DNA from: Scatomorpha sp964345235
Lineage (GTDB): Bacteria > Bacillota > Clostridia > Oscillospirales > Oscillospiraceae
NCBI GenBank assembly: GCA_964345235.1
Contig: CAYFQE010000002.1
Location: 20,581-84,580 of the forward strand
Length of the DNA: 64,000 nucleotides
Direction of reading: 5' to 3'
The notes beneath the pieces are model-generated. The model ran no database searches, was not told where the DNA came from, and saw nothing but the letters and a program-made list of their open reading frames with translations. Within the stretch, counting starts at the first letter, position 1, and each line of letters opens with the position of its first letter. A program made the translations under genes and the position numbers. Positions 42,425 to 52,095 of the stretch are shown piece by piece.

Positions 42425-44071
42425 TTATTCCGCTGAAATTATGTAGTAGTAGACCGGCTGTCCGCCTCTTTCGACTCCTACCTCGCTGCTTGGCATTTCT
42501 CCTCTGAAATACTCTGCAAGCTCCTCTGCCTCTTCTTCACTGACATTTTCGCCGTAATAAACGGTAATCAGCTCGGACCGGAGCCTTGATATCTCAAGGG
42601 CCATTTGCTCTTTGAACTCATCCTTTGTGTTGTAGCTCCCCAATAATGCTCCGTCTAAAAGCGTGAGGTATTGTCCCGCCTTTATGGAGTGTCCGTCGTA
42701 TGACGAATCTCTGGCGGCATAGGTCACATGCGCAGTGTGAACATGTTTCATAGCCTCTCGCATTTCATCTTCGAGCTCTTCGGGTTCTAAATTGTCATCG
42801 AAGCAAATTAAGGCTGCTATGCCCTGCGGCTCTGTCCTGGTGGGTATGACGATGACATTTTTATCGCTTAAAGGACTGCACTGTTCGGCGGCCATAATAA
42901 TGTTTTTGTTGTTCGGGAAAACAAACACCGTTTCGGCAGGCGTTTTGTTTATGGCATCTAAAATATCGGCTGTAGACGGATTCATTGTCTGTCCGCCTCT
43001 CACCACATGATCTGCTCGAAGCTCCGTAAAAATTGAAGCCAAACCGTCGCCCGCAGAGACAACAACAACTCCGTAACGCTTTGTTGCGTCTATACTCTCC
43101 TGCTGGCTTAGCGGATTCACATCATGCGTTCCGTGTGTGAGTTCTTCGTGCTGGCTGCGCATGTTCTCGATATCAGCCTTTTCGATGCTTCCGTATTCCA
43201 AGGCCCTCGTGAGAACTTCGCCTGGAATGTCGGTGTGAACATGAACCTTGAATATATCGTCGGCCTCGTTGACTATGAGACAATCTCCTATTGTTTCGAG
43301 ATATTCGCAGTAGGGCTTTATATCGGTATTCGGCGAAAGTTTGTTTACTATAAATACCGTGTCATAGGCAAAATTAATCTCTTCTTCCGCAAACACACTG
43401 AACTGAGTTTTTCCGGAGCTCTGAGTTTCCGCCTCCGGCGCATTGCCTGTGGGTAAATTGCCCTGCACGACAGAAAGCATTGCCTCGAGTATACAGACAA
43501 AGCCTTTTCCGCCCGCATCGACAACTCCGGCTCTTTTGAGGACCGGATTTAGATTTATTGTGTCCATGAGCGCCTCCTGCGCAGATTCGAGAGCAGATGA
43601 GAGCATTAGCTCTATATCTTCGCTACTTTCGGCAAACTCTATGGCGGCGGATGCGGCCACTCGGGAAACAGTGAGTATGGTTCCCTCGGCCGGCTTCATG
43701 ACCGCCTTATATGCCGAATCAACTCCGTTTTTGAGAGCGGCGGCAAAGTCTTTGCTGTTTGCGTACTCCAAATCCTTTAGTCCCTTGGAGATCCCTCTGA
43801 AAAGGAGCGAAAGTATAACCCCCGAGTTTCCCCTGGCACCCCTTAAAACTGCGGAAGCCACGGTTTCGCCGCACTCTCCGACGGACTCAAAATTCTTATC
43901 TTTTATCGCATTACAAGCGGCAGTCATAGTAAGGCCCATGTTTGTTCCCGTATCGCCGTCGGGTACGGGGAACACATTTAAGTCGTTTATGACTTCCCTG
44001 TTCATATCAAGTCTCTCGCTTGAGCTGAGTATCATATTTTTAAATAGTTCAGCATTTATCTGCTTTACCAA
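42425..44071 (-). CDS. fakA: fatty acid kinase catalytic subunit FakA (DAK2 domain)
   Basis: FakA phosphorylates exogenous fatty acids bound to FakB, feeding phospholipid synthesis. The 548-residue protein has the DAK2 kinase domain with NVFPVPDGDTGTNMGLTM (nucleotide and Mg site), ARGNSGVILS, GTILTVSR and VDAGGKGF, then the middle and C-terminal FakB-docking domains. Between a GTG (44077) and a TTG (44071) the TTG is favoured: GGAGG is 8 nt from the TTG but only 2 nt from the GTG. No fakB is in the window. It follows gls24, the usual Firmicutes order. Confidence 0.93.
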   Translation of the reverse strand: MVKQINAELFKNMILSSSERLDMNREVINDLNVFPVPDGDTGTNMGLTMTAACNAIKDKNFESVGECGETVASAVLRGARGNSGVILSLLFRGISKGLKDLEYANSKDFAAALKNGVDSAYKAVMKPAEGTILTVSRVAASAAIEFAESSEDIELMLSSALESAQEALMDTINLNPVLKRAGVVDAGGKGFVCILEAMLSVVQGNLPTGNAPEAETQSSGKTQFSVFAEEEINFAYDTVFIVNKLSPNTDIKPYCEYLETIGDCLIVNEADDIFKVHVHTDIPGEVLTRALEYGSIEKADIENMRSQHEELTHGTHDVNPLSQQESIDATKRYGVVVVSAGDGLASIFTELRADHVVRGGQTMNPSTADILDAINKTPAETVFVFPNNKNIIMAAEQCSPLSDKNVIVIPTRTEPQGIAALICFDDNLEPEELEDEMREAMKHVHTAHVTYAARDSSYDGHSIKAGQYLTLLDGALLGSYNTKDEFKEQMALEISRLRSELITVYYGENVSEEEAEELAEYFRGEMPSSEVGVERGGQPVYYYIISAE

Positions 44072-44099
44072 AGCCACACCCTCCGGATATAATCTAGTC

Positions 44100-44450
44100 T
44101 CAGTCTATGAGCATGTTGTCGAAGTAGAGCTCTATGTTTTTTACCTCGAGCCCCGTTGATTTAGACACCTTGTATTTCACTTCATTTATGATGCTCCGTC
44201 CAAGAGCTATGAGGTTTACCCCGTATACAGCAACAATGTGTATTTTTAGACAGAGCTTGTCCCCGTCCTCGAAATATGCTTCGATTTCCTTGGACATTGC
44301 TTCCTTTAGCATGCGAAAAATGTTTCCGTCAACACCTTTTCCGCCCATGGCCTTTACTCCGAAACAGCCTGTGACGGCATCGTCGACTATTTTTAGGAAG
44401 ACATCATTATTTATGCTTATTGCACCCTTGTCGTTATCAAACTTCAGCAT
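44100..44450 (-). CDS. Asp23/Gls24 family envelope stress response protein
   Basis: A 116-residue Asp23/Gls24 (YloU-like) protein, with GAISINNDVFLKIVDDAVTGCFGVKAMGG and IHIVAVYGVNLIALGRSIINEVKYKV, typical of the family, which is membrane-associated and linked to cell-wall stress. ATG 44450 is chosen for its AGAGGAG site; an upstream in-frame start would add only nine residues without a ribosome site. It precedes fakA, as yloU precedes yloV in B. subtilis. Confidence 0.9.
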   Translation of the reverse strand: MLKFDNDKGAISINNDVFLKIVDDAVTGCFGVKAMGGKGVDGNIFRMLKEAMSKEIEAYFEDGDKLCLKIHIVAVYGVNLIALGRSIINEVKYKVSKSTGLEVKNIELYFDNMLID

Positions 44451-44483
44451 CTTTGAGACTCCTCTAGGTGGATTCATTCGATG

Positions 44484-44512
44484 ATTATAATACGAACTCG
44501 AAAAAAGCTCAA
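44484..44512 (-). promoter_or_regulatory. promoter of the gls24-fakA operon
   Basis: On the minus strand TTGAGC (44512-44507), 17-bp spacer, TATAAT (44489-44484), 33 nt upstream of the gls24 ATG. The remaining 250 nt to the nifJ promoter are AT-rich with no gene seen. Confidence 0.75.
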
Positions 44513-44763
44513 GTCTTTTGAAGAATTTCGCTTAACCCGATATTGCTGCGTATATAAAGGATACCGTAAGTTCTTCTCTCTTTGACACAATGGCTAAAAA
44601 AGAGTTCACAAAATATCATTCCATTATGTTTAAATAATCGGCTATATTGCTAAATTGCACCTTGTTTCTCGGACAAAACGCATTTTTTATTATTCTTTTT
44701 GTGCATTAAGAGCAAATTCAGCTTGTATAAAAGTAAATTAATTATTTTTTTAACATTTTATTA

Positions 44764-44792
44764 TTTACAGTTTGTTATGCGTATGTTAAAAT
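44764..44792 (+). promoter_or_regulatory. promoter of the pyruvate oxidoreductase gene
   Basis: TTTACA (44764-44769), 17-bp spacer, TAAAAT (44787-44792), in an AT-rich upstream stretch that would favour high expression. A 58-nt leader precedes the ATG, with GGAGATGAG as ribosome site. Confidence 0.75.
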
Positions 44793-44850
44793 AAAGAAGT
44801 AGAAAAAGCTTAAACTTTTTAATAAAAATTTTAGATTTGGAGATGAGAAA

Positions 44851-47800
44851 ATGCAAAGAAAATTCCTTACCATGGATGGTAACGAAGCAGCCGCACATGT
44901 ATCGTACGCTTTTACCGAGCTGGCTGCAATCTACCCCATCACTCCTTCAAGTCCTATGGCAGACCACATTGACCGTTGGTCTGCAGAAGGTCGCCTCAAC
45001 ATTTTCGGTACCAAGGTTAAGGTACAGCAAATGCAGGCAGAATCGGGAGCAGCGGGCGCAGTTCACGGCTCTTTGAATGCCGGTGCTCTTACAACCACCT
45101 ACACGGCGTCTCAGGGCTTACTGCTCATGATACCCAACATGTATAAAATCGCGGGCGAACTTCTTCCCGGCGTATTCCATGTTTCGGCCAGAACACTTGC
45201 CAGCCACACACTCTCTATTTTCGGCGACCACTCTGATGTAATGGCATGCCGCCAGACAGGTTTTGCCATGCTCGCTGAAACAAATACCCAGGAAATTATG
45301 GACTTAAGTCCTGTGGCGCACCTTGCCGCGATTAAGTCCAGAGTTCCTTTCCTAAACTTCTTCGACGGTTTCCGCACATCGCACGAAATCCAGAAGATTG
45401 CCGTTTGGGACAATGAGCAACTAGCCGATATGGTAGACAATGATGCAGTCGATGCTTTCCGCGCACGCGCCCTCAATCCCGAGCATCCTCAGATGCGCGG
45501 CAGCCACGAAAACGGCGACATCTTCTTCCAGCACAGAGAAGCTTCCAACCCCTACTATGATGCTGTTCCCGAAGTTGTTGAAGAGTATATGGCTAAGATT
45601 AACGAAAAACTCGGCACCGATTACGGTCTTTTCAACTACTACGGCGCACCAGATGCCGATCGCGTTATTATTGCAATGGGCAGCATTTGTGATGTGGCAG
45701 AGGAAGTCATAGATTATCTCAACGCTCACGGATCCAAGGTCGGTCTTATCAAAGTCCGTCTCTATCGTCCTTGGCGTGCAGATAAGATGCTCGCGCTCAT
45801 TCCCGACACATGTAAGAAGATAGCTGTTTTAGACCGCACCAAGGAGCCCGGCGCTCTTGGCGAGCCCCTCTTCATGGATGTTGTTGCCTCGCTTCGTGAT
45901 GCCGGCCGTTGCGATATTCAGGTTGTCGGAGGCAGATACGGTCTTTCCTCTAAGGATACGCCTCCTGCCAGCGTTTTTGCGGTTTATAAAGAACTCGAGA
46001 AGGACGAGCCCAAGGCTCGCTTCACAGTCGGTATAGTCGATGATGTGACTCACCTTTCCCTTGTGGAAGAAGATTCTCCCGACACGGCGCCCAAGGGCAC
46101 TGTTTCGTGCATGTTCTGGGGTCTCGGCGGCGATGGTACAGTCGGAGCCAACAAGAACTCCATCAAGATTATAGGCGACAATACCGATAAATATGTTCAG
46201 GCATATTTTCAGTATGACTCCAAAAAGACCGGCGGTGTCACAATTTCTCACCTCCGCTTCGGTGACAGCCCAATAAAGAGCCCCTATTACATCAACAAGG
46301 CCGACTTTGTTGCCTGCCACAACCCCTCTTACATCGCCAAGGGCTTTAAGATGGCTCAAAAACTTAAGAAGGGCGGCGTTTTCCTGGTTAACTCCACCTG
46401 GAACTTCGAGGAGCTCGAGGCTGTTATGGATGCCGATACAAAGCGCTATATCCACGACAACGAGATTAAACTTGTCATGATTAACGCCATAGACCTGGCC
46501 GAAAAAATCGGCATGGGCAAGCGTACCAACACTGTTCTGCAGTCCGCTTTCTTCTCATTGGCAGCTATTATTCCGCAGGAAGAGGCTCTTAAGCACATGA
46601 AGGATGCTGCGACAGCCTCTTACAGCAGCAAGGGCAATGAAATAGTCGAGATGAACCACAAGGCCATCGACCTCGGCGCCACCGCCTATGAGTTTGTTAA
46701 GGTTCCCGCATCCTGGGCAAATCCCGTTTGCAACCGTGAGCCCAAAAAGCTCACAGGCAGAGAAAAGACCGTTAAGATGGTCAAGAACATTCTCTTCCCT
46801 GTTGGCAACATGGACGGCGACAGCCTGCCCGTATCCGCCTTTGTTGACCATGCGGACGGCACATTTGAGCTTGGCGCTTCGGCCTATGAAAAGCGCGGCG
46901 TTGCCGTAGCTTGCCCCGAGTGGGACAAGGACAAGTGCATCCAGTGTAACCAGTGCGCCTATGTCTGCCCCCACGCAGTCATTCGTCCCTTTGCGCTCAC
47001 CGACGAGGAAGCCAAGGGCGCTCCTGCAGCTCTTAAGCTCACAGACCTCAAGGTTCCCAAGGATAAGTATAAGTTCTCCATAAGCCTCTCTCCCCTGGAC
47101 TGCATGGGCTGCGCGGTTTGCGTTAAGACCTGCCCGGTTGGCGCCCTCGAAATGAAACCCTTAGAGAGCCAGAGCGAGCAGAACGAAGTCTGGAGCTATC
47201 TCATGGACAATGTTACGCTCAAAAAGGATCTTCAGAGCCCGCTGAATGTTAAGGGCAGCCAGTTCATGAAACCCTATCTCGAGTTCTCAGGCTCCTGCGC
47301 AGGTTGCGCCGAGACCAGCTATGCCAGACTTATTACTCAGCTCTTTGGCGAGAGAATGATTATATCCAATGCCACTGGCTGCTCCTCCATTTGGGGCGGT
47401 CCTGCCGCAACAAGCCCCTACACGGTAAACTGTGAAGGAAAGGGCCCCGCTTGGGTCAACTCCCTCTTCGAGGACAACGCAGAGCACGGCCTCGGTATTG
47501 CCATGGCTGTTAAAAAGCGCCGTGAAGACCTTAGAGCTTTAGTCTGCAAGCTCTCCGAAGCCGATTCCGCAAGCGACGCCGTTAAGGCAGCCTCTAAGGC
47601 TTGGCTTGAAACCGCAGACGATGGCGAAAAGTCGAAGGAAAGCTCCGCTAAACTCGTTGAAGCTCTTGAAGCGGATACAGTCGAGGGCGCCACATGTGAA
47701 GCCTGCAAGCTCGGCAGAGAGATTCTGAAGAGCGCAGACCTCCTCGTCAAGAAGTCTGTATGGATTCTCGGCGGCGACGGCTGGGCTTATGACATTGGTT

Positions 47801-48402
47801 ACGGCGGCTTGGATCATGTTCTGGCTTCGGGCGAGGATGTAAATGTCTTCGTTTTCGATACCCAGGTCTACTCCAACACAGGCGGTCAGGCATCCAAGGC
47901 ATCCAACATCGGTCAGGTTGCACAGTTTGCAGCTGCCGGTAAGGAGATTAAGAGCAAGCCTCTGGCAGAAATCGCTATGACCTACGGCTATGTCTATGTT
48001 GCTCAGATAGCAATGGGCGCTAACCAGGCTCAGACTCTGAGAGCAATAAGAGAGGCCGAGGCTTATAAGGGCCCCTCGCTCATCATCGCCTATGCTCCCT
48101 GCGAGATGCACAGCATTAAGGGCGGCATGACCAACAGCCAAGCCGAGATGAAGAAGGCTGTTGAAACCGGATATTGGAACCTCTTCAGGTTTAACCCCGA
48201 GGCGGACGAGAAATTTGTCGTCGACTCTAAGGAGCCGACGGGCAACTACCGCGACTTCCTCATGAATGAGGCGAGATACTCCCGTCTGACACGCGAATTC
48301 CCCGAAAGAGCCGATGTACTCTTTGAAAAGAGTGAGGAGAATGCAAAGGCAAGATATAAGCACCTCCTCAAGCTCAGAGATTTCTACGGAAAAGAAGAGT
48401 AA
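44851..48402 (+). CDS. nifJ: pyruvate:ferredoxin (flavodoxin) oxidoreductase
   Basis: A single-chain PFOR of 1183 residues that oxidises pyruvate to acetyl-CoA and CO2, reducing ferredoxin; the main pyruvate-cleaving enzyme of strict anaerobes. It starts with the MDGNEAAAHVSYAFTE pyrimidine-binding region and contains two 4Fe-4S motifs (CIQCNQCAYVCPH and CMGCAVCVKTCPVG, about residues 698-765), the proximal cluster cysteines in GSCAGCAETSYARL, and the thiamine diphosphate/Mg motif GGDGWAYDIGYGG with DTQVYSNTGGQASKA (about 975-1020). Monocistronic between its own promoter and the terminator at 48415. Codon use is strongly biased, as expected for an abundant protein. Confidence 0.98.
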   Translation: MQRKFLTMDGNEAAAHVSYAFTELAAIYPITPSSPMADHIDRWSAEGRLNIFGTKVKVQQMQAESGAAGAVHGSLNAGALTTTYTASQGLLLMIPNMYKIAGELLPGVFHVSARTLASHTLSIFGDHSDVMACRQTGFAMLAETNTQEIMDLSPVAHLAAIKSRVPFLNFFDGFRTSHEIQKIAVWDNEQLADMVDNDAVDAFRARALNPEHPQMRGSHENGDIFFQHREASNPYYDAVPEVVEEYMAKINEKLGTDYGLFNYYGAPDADRVIIAMGSICDVAEEVIDYLNAHGSKVGLIKVRLYRPWRADKMLALIPDTCKKIAVLDRTKEPGALGEPLFMDVVASLRDAGRCDIQVVGGRYGLSSKDTPPASVFAVYKELEKDEPKARFTVGIVDDVTHLSLVEEDSPDTAPKGTVSCMFWGLGGDGTVGANKNSIKIIGDNTDKYVQAYFQYDSKKTGGVTISHLRFGDSPIKSPYYINKADFVACHNPSYIAKGFKMAQKLKKGGVFLVNSTWNFEELEAVMDADTKRYIHDNEIKLVMINAIDLAEKIGMGKRTNTVLQSAFFSLAAIIPQEEALKHMKDAATASYSSKGNEIVEMNHKAIDLGATAYEFVKVPASWANPVCNREPKKLTGREKTVKMVKNILFPVGNMDGDSLPVSAFVDHADGTFELGASAYEKRGVAVACPEWDKDKCIQCNQCAYVCPHAVIRPFALTDEEAKGAPAALKLTDLKVPKDKYKFSISLSPLDCMGCAVCVKTCPVGALEMKPLESQSEQNEVWSYLMDNVTLKKDLQSPLNVKGSQFMKPYLEFSGSCAGCAETSYARLITQLFGERMIISNATGCSSIWGGPAATSPYTVNCEGKGPAWVNSLFEDNAEHGLGIAMAVKKRREDLRALVCKLSEADSASDAVKAASKAWLETADDGEKSKESSAKLVEALEADTVEGATCEACKLGREILKSADLLVKKSVWILGGDGWAYDIGYGGLDHVLASGEDVNVFVFDTQVYSNTGGQASKASNIGQVAQFAAAGKEIKSKPLAEIAMTYGYVYVAQIAMGANQAQTLRAIREAEAYKGPSLIIAYAPCEMHSIKGGMTNSQAEMKKAVETGYWNLFRFNPEADEKFVVDSKEPTGNYRDFLMNEARYSRLTREFPERADVLFEKSEENAKARYKHLLKLRDFYGKEE

Positions 48403-48414
48403 GAATATACACAT

Positions 48415-48448
48415 AACGGTGAAGGCTAAATGCTTTCACCGTTTTTTT
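48415..48448 (+). terminator. intrinsic terminator of the pyruvate oxidoreductase gene
   Basis: AACGGTGAA (48415-48423) pairs with TTCACCGTT (48435-48443), followed by a T run to 48448. Confidence 0.88.
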
Positions 48449-48470
48449 ATATTATTTTATTTTTTATTAT

Positions 48471-48929
48471 TCAGCTTTCTTTTGTTAAATGCTCTAAAAC
48501 ACCCTTGCAGCCGGCAATAACATCGCGCCTGGTCGCTTCAAAATCGCGAGTGTGCCACGGATCTGCCACTGAATCGCTGCGTCCTGCGTACTCGAGCAGC
48601 AAATGCAGTTTTCCCTCGGGGTCGCCTTTAAACATACGCCTCATATTGTGCATATTGTATTCATCCATGCCGATGATCAAATCGTAATAATTATAATCCT
48701 CAAAAACAAGCCTCCTCGCCTTTTTACCCAAACACGAAATGCCCATCTCCGAGAGAATTGAACGGACGGGAGCGTAGACGGGGTTCCCTTCCTCTTCGCA
48801 GGAAGTGGCGGCGGAGGCAATTTCGAATTCCCGCTCCAGCCCCTCTTTTTTAACCATATATTTCATTACAAATTCTGCCATTGGACTGCGGCAGATGTTG
48901 CCGTGGCAGACGAAAAGAATTTTAGTCAT
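48471..48929 (-). CDS. low molecular weight protein-tyrosine-phosphatase
   Basis: A 152-residue LMW-PTP. The P-loop CHGNICRS has the nucleophile C8 and R14; the general acid is in the ADPWHTRDF segment. In Gram-positive bacteria such enzymes act on tyrosine-kinase targets of capsule synthesis or on stress pathways; the substrate here is unknown. It is a single gene, with a TATAAT at 48981-48976 on the minus strand as probable -10. Confidence 0.93.
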   Translation of the reverse strand: MTKILFVCHGNICRSPMAEFVMKYMVKKEGLEREFEIASAATSCEEEGNPVYAPVRSILSEMGISCLGKKARRLVFEDYNYYDLIIGMDEYNMHNMRRMFKGDPEGKLHLLLEYAGRSDSVADPWHTRDFEATRRDVIAGCKGVLEHLTKES

Positions 48930-49000
48930 TTTATGGAATGTCTCCTTTTGTTGTGATTAGTTTCGCAACGACGGGATTATAACATAAATAAATGAAAACC

Positions 49001-49029
49001 AAAACCATGCGTTCAATATGCATGGTTTT
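49001..49029 (-). terminator. terminator downstream of argS
   Basis: AAAACCATGC (49001-49010) and GCATGGTTTT (49020-49029) form a 10-bp stem with a 9-nt loop; on the minus strand it is followed by GGTTTTCATTTATTT. It ends the tcdA-murT-gatD-murI-argS block. Confidence 0.8.
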
Positions 49030-49045
49030 GCTTTGTTGTCATATT

Positions 49046-50791
49046 TTACATTTTCTCGGGGGCGCTTATACCCAGAATGTTTAGGCCGTTTTTTAGAACA
49101 ATAGCGGTGCATTTAACCAAACATAGCCGCGCCAAAAGCAGATTTTCCTCGGCTTCTCTGATTCGACAGGAATTATAGAAGCGGTGGAAGCGCGCCGAGA
49201 GCTCTATGAGATACTTATTTATCTTGCTGGGGTCATAAAACAAGGCGGCGGCAACAACCTCGTCGGGCAGGAGCGCAAGCTGTTTTATAAGAGCCCTCTC
49301 GCTCTCGTCCTTGAGAAGACTTGCATCTATTACAGTATCTTTTTTAATCTCATAGCCAGATTCTTTTAGGTTCTCAACAAGAGAGCAGATTCTCGCATGG
49401 GCGTATTGAACATAGTAAACGGGATTTTCGCTGTCTTCTCTTATTGCCAAATCCAAATCGAAATCCATGGGTGAATCTGGCTTTGAGTTGAAGAACCAGC
49501 GCGCGGCATCCAGCGGTACCTCGTCTAGCAAATCGGAAAGCGAAATAGATTTGCCCGTTCTCTTTGACATTCTGTAGAGCTCCCCGTTTCTGAAGAGCTT
49601 TACAAGCTGCATGAGAACTATCTGCAGTCTCTCTTCGCCGCAAAGTCCCAGAGCGTCGAGAGCGCCTTTGAGTCTTGCAACATGGCCGTGATGGTCGGCT
49701 CCCCAGACATTTATCGCCTTTTCTATGCCTCTCGTTTCGAGTTTGTTTATATGATAGGCAATGTCTGCCGCAAAGTAGGTGTATAGCCCGTTTCCTCTTT
49801 TAAGAACATCGTCTTTTAAGTCTAATGCCTCTATCTGTTTTTCGCTTTTGCCCTCGGCCCTTAGTCTTTCGGCGACGATTTCGGAGCTTTTAAGCCAGAC
49901 GGCATCGTCTTTTTCGTATGTGTATCCCAAATCCGAGAGTCTGCGGACAGCTTCGTTGACTTTATCGGCCTCATATAGTTCGGATTCAAAAAACCAGCGG
50001 TCGAAGTTTACGCCGTATCTTGCAAGGTCGTTTTGCATTTTGGCAATATTGACCTCTAAACCGAAAGCCGCAAGTTTTTCTCTTCTCTCGTCGGAACTAA
50101 GTTTACATAACTTTTCGCCATGCTTGTCGTAGCAAGCACGGGCTATATCTGTGATATCCTCTCCGTGATAGCCGTCGGCGGGGATTTCATATATATCTTC
50201 GCCATGGGCAATATTCATATATCTGGCCTCTATCGAAGCCGCAAAATTTAGAATTTGATTGCCGTAATTGTTGACATAGAACTCTTTTTGACATTTGGCA
50301 CCCGCCATATTCAAAATTGCAGCCAAACTGTCGCCCAAAACTCCACCTCTTGCGTTGCCTATGTGCATGGGCCCTGTCGGGTTTGCGGACACAAACTCTA
50401 AAAGTATGCTCTCGCCCTTCAGCGCATCGGAGCTGCCGTAGCTGTTTCCCGCCGCTCTTATCTCTTTTAAAACCTGAGCATACCAGCTGTCGGAAAGGAA
50501 GAAGTTTATAAAACCCGGTCCTGCTATTTCGGCTCTTAAAAACAGGCTGTTTTCAAAGTCCATATATTTGAGCAGGCTTTCGGCAATTTTGCGGGGATTT
50601 GACCTAAGCGCTTTGGCATTGCTTAGAGCATGGTTGGAGGCAAAATCTCCGTTTTGCGCATCCTTGCTAATCTCGATTTTACCGTTTAACTCTGCGCCGC
50701 CAAGGAGCTCTGAGTTTTCGCTTGCCTTGGCATATGCTTTAAGTATTAAATTTTCGGCCTCAGTCCTTGCTATCTCGTTAAAGTTAGACAT
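49046..50791 (-). CDS. argS: arginyl-tRNA synthetase
   Basis: A class I synthetase of 581 residues. The HIGH-type motif is SANPTGPMHIGNARGG, the KMSKS-type motif is RMSKRTGKS, and the C-terminal helical anticodon-binding (DALR) domain is recognisable by YYVQYAHARICSL. The start overlaps the end of the DUF1934 gene by 8 nt. Confidence 0.97.
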   Translation of the reverse strand: MSNFNEIARTEAENLILKAYAKASENSELLGGAELNGKIEISKDAQNGDFASNHALSNAKALRSNPRKIAESLLKYMDFENSLFLRAEIAGPGFINFFLSDSWYAQVLKEIRAAGNSYGSSDALKGESILLEFVSANPTGPMHIGNARGGVLGDSLAAILNMAGAKCQKEFYVNNYGNQILNFAASIEARYMNIAHGEDIYEIPADGYHGEDITDIARACYDKHGEKLCKLSSDERREKLAAFGLEVNIAKMQNDLARYGVNFDRWFFESELYEADKVNEAVRRLSDLGYTYEKDDAVWLKSSEIVAERLRAEGKSEKQIEALDLKDDVLKRGNGLYTYFAADIAYHINKLETRGIEKAINVWGADHHGHVARLKGALDALGLCGEERLQIVLMQLVKLFRNGELYRMSKRTGKSISLSDLLDEVPLDAARWFFNSKPDSPMDFDLDLAIREDSENPVYYVQYAHARICSLVENLKESGYEIKKDTVIDASLLKDESERALIKQLALLPDEVVAAALFYDPSKINKYLIELSARFHRFYNSCRIREAEENLLLARLCLVKCTAIVLKNGLNILGISAPEKM

Positions 50792-51263
50792 TATCGCTGC
50801 TGTCTCTCCGTTCTCTCACACTTATTTTGAACCTGTTCCTTCCCAAAAAAGCCTGATTAAAATCGACAAGGTAATCTATCTCCATATCTCCGCCGTTCGG
50901 CCCGAGAGTTGAGTGTATTCTGTGTGTATCTAATCCGACTGTGGAAGACCCTTCGGGTGAAGCATATAAAAATGTGCTTTTCTTGCCCTCGTAGAAAACC
51001 ATTTGGCTGTTTTCGGAGCCTGTTCTTCTGAGTACAACCTCTTGAGGCATCATTGTAAAAGATGTGAGGGTGCCATCAAGTCCGGTGAGCTCTGACTCAC
51101 AATAGGAAACCTTGGCTACGCCGTCTTCATATCGATATTTACCCTCTGTTATGAGTTCGATGGTTTCGTTTTCGGTGTTGGAAAAATCCTGTATTCCGCT
51201 TATCGATATTATTACATCCTTCATAGCACCGTCATTAAACTCGTCAAAGCAATTTTTAAACAT
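50784..51263 (-). CDS. DUF1934 (YwiB-like) beta-barrel protein
   Basis: A 159-residue DUF1934 protein, a lipocalin-like beta-barrel family of unknown function that is commonly encoded directly before argS in Firmicutes (ywiB-argS). Typical segments are MKDVIISISGIQD, ELITEGKYRY, MMPQEVVLRRTG and GGDMEIDYLVDFN. The ATG at 51263 is supported by AGAGGTGA 5 nt upstream, so a 13-residue N-terminal extension relative to most relatives is real here. Its promoter (51291-51319) overlaps the end of murI. Confidence 0.85.
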   Translation of the reverse strand: MFKNCFDEFNDGAMKDVIISISGIQDFSNTENETIELITEGKYRYEDGVAKVSYCESELTGLDGTLTSFTMMPQEVVLRRTGSENSQMVFYEGKKSTFLYASPEGSSTVGLDTHRIHSTLGPNGGDMEIDYLVDFNQAFLGRNRFKISVRERRDSSDNV

Positions 51264-51290
51264 GATATCACCTCTCTTTGATGAATTCGA

Positions 51291-51319
51291 ATTATATACT
51301 ACTTATATCATACTGTCAA
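51291..51319 (-). promoter_or_regulatory. perfect consensus promoter inside the end of murI
   Basis: On the minus strand TTGACA (51319-51314), 17-bp spacer, TATAAT (51296-51291). The -35 box contains the murI stop codon. It gives DUF1934-argS independent transcription from the cell-wall genes upstream. Confidence 0.82.
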
Positions 51320-52095
51320 AATCTGAGCTCAAATATTTCTTCACCGTCAAAGTCAATGTGTTTTTCGACAAAATCCCTGAATTTCTCGGGTTCTGAGCTG
51401 GTTAAGAATTCGAGCTTCGGGCTTCTTTTTTCTCTGCTTTTAAGCTCAATTATGGCCGAAGCCGCAGCTTCCGCACAGTCGGACACAGGTATATTGCCCG
51501 CCGTTTTTTTAAAGAGTTCCATTATATGCGGGTAGTGGGTACAGCCTAGAAGCAGGCTGTCGCACCCCTCTTCGAAGGCCTCTCTGAGTTTCGGCTCTAC
51601 TGAAGTATGAAAATATCTTTCCACCTCGAGATTCTTTTCTATCCTGACGGCAAGCTCCTCCCCGCAAAACTCGGTAATTTCGACTTTTTCGCATAGTCTT
51701 TTTGCCACCGAATTAAAGCCTTTAGAGCGGACACTTGCAGCTGTTGCCAGCACAGCCACTTTGCCGCTTTTGCTTTTATCGGCAGCCTGCAACACTCCGA
51801 AGTCTATTATCGAGTAGATGGGAATATCTAATTTTTCCCTTAAAAGATTAAGCGCATTTGAACAAATTGTTCCGCAGGCAACAAGTATCTCGTCTACGCC
51901 CTCGAAAGCCAGAATCTCGGCCGCTTTAAGGGAAAGTCCCTTTATTTCTTCAGAGCTTTTTTCCCCATAGGGCATATTCGCAGTATCTCCGTAATATATT
52001 ATATTGTCGTAGGGGCAGTTTTCTAAAAATTTTTTTAAAGCCGAAAGTCCGCCGACTCCGGAGTCTAAGATTCCCAATGTTTGAGCCTCAGCCAA
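51316..52095 (-). CDS. murI: glutamate racemase
   Basis: MurI makes D-glutamate for peptidoglycan. The 259-residue protein has ILDSGVGGLSAL, YYGDTANMPYG, the first catalytic cysteine in VACGTICSNA and the second in LLLGCTHYP. The TTG start at 52095 has AAAGGAG 6 nt upstream and gives the family start; the open frame further upstream is gatD in another reading frame. It overlaps gatD by 8 nt. Placing D-Glu synthesis directly with the D-Glu amidating enzyme MurT/GatD is a sensible functional grouping. Confidence 0.95.
   Translation of the reverse strand: MAEAQTLGILDSGVGGLSALKKFLENCPYDNIIYYGDTANMPYGEKSSEEIKGLSLKAAEILAFEGVDEILVACGTICSNALNLLREKLDIPIYSIIDFGVLQAADKSKSGKVAVLATAASVRSKGFNSVAKRLCEKVEITEFCGEELAVRIEKNLEVERYFHTSVEPKLREAFEEGCDSLLLGCTHYPHIMELFKKTAGNIPVSDCAEAAASAIIELKSREKRSPKLEFLTSSEPEKFRDFVEKHIDFDGEEIFELRF

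Noticed and set aside
44513..44763. Rex-type operator in the PFOR upstream region
   Set aside because: No TTGTGA/TCACAA-like symmetric site could be found; the sequence is simply AT-rich.
47539..48414. Long minus-strand open frames within the pyruvate oxidoreductase gene (also 45829-46455 and 46555-46974)
   Set aside because: They lie opposite a highly conserved PFOR with strongly biased codons, have no ribosome sites, and read as low-complexity hydrophobic sequence; they are by-products of codon bias.
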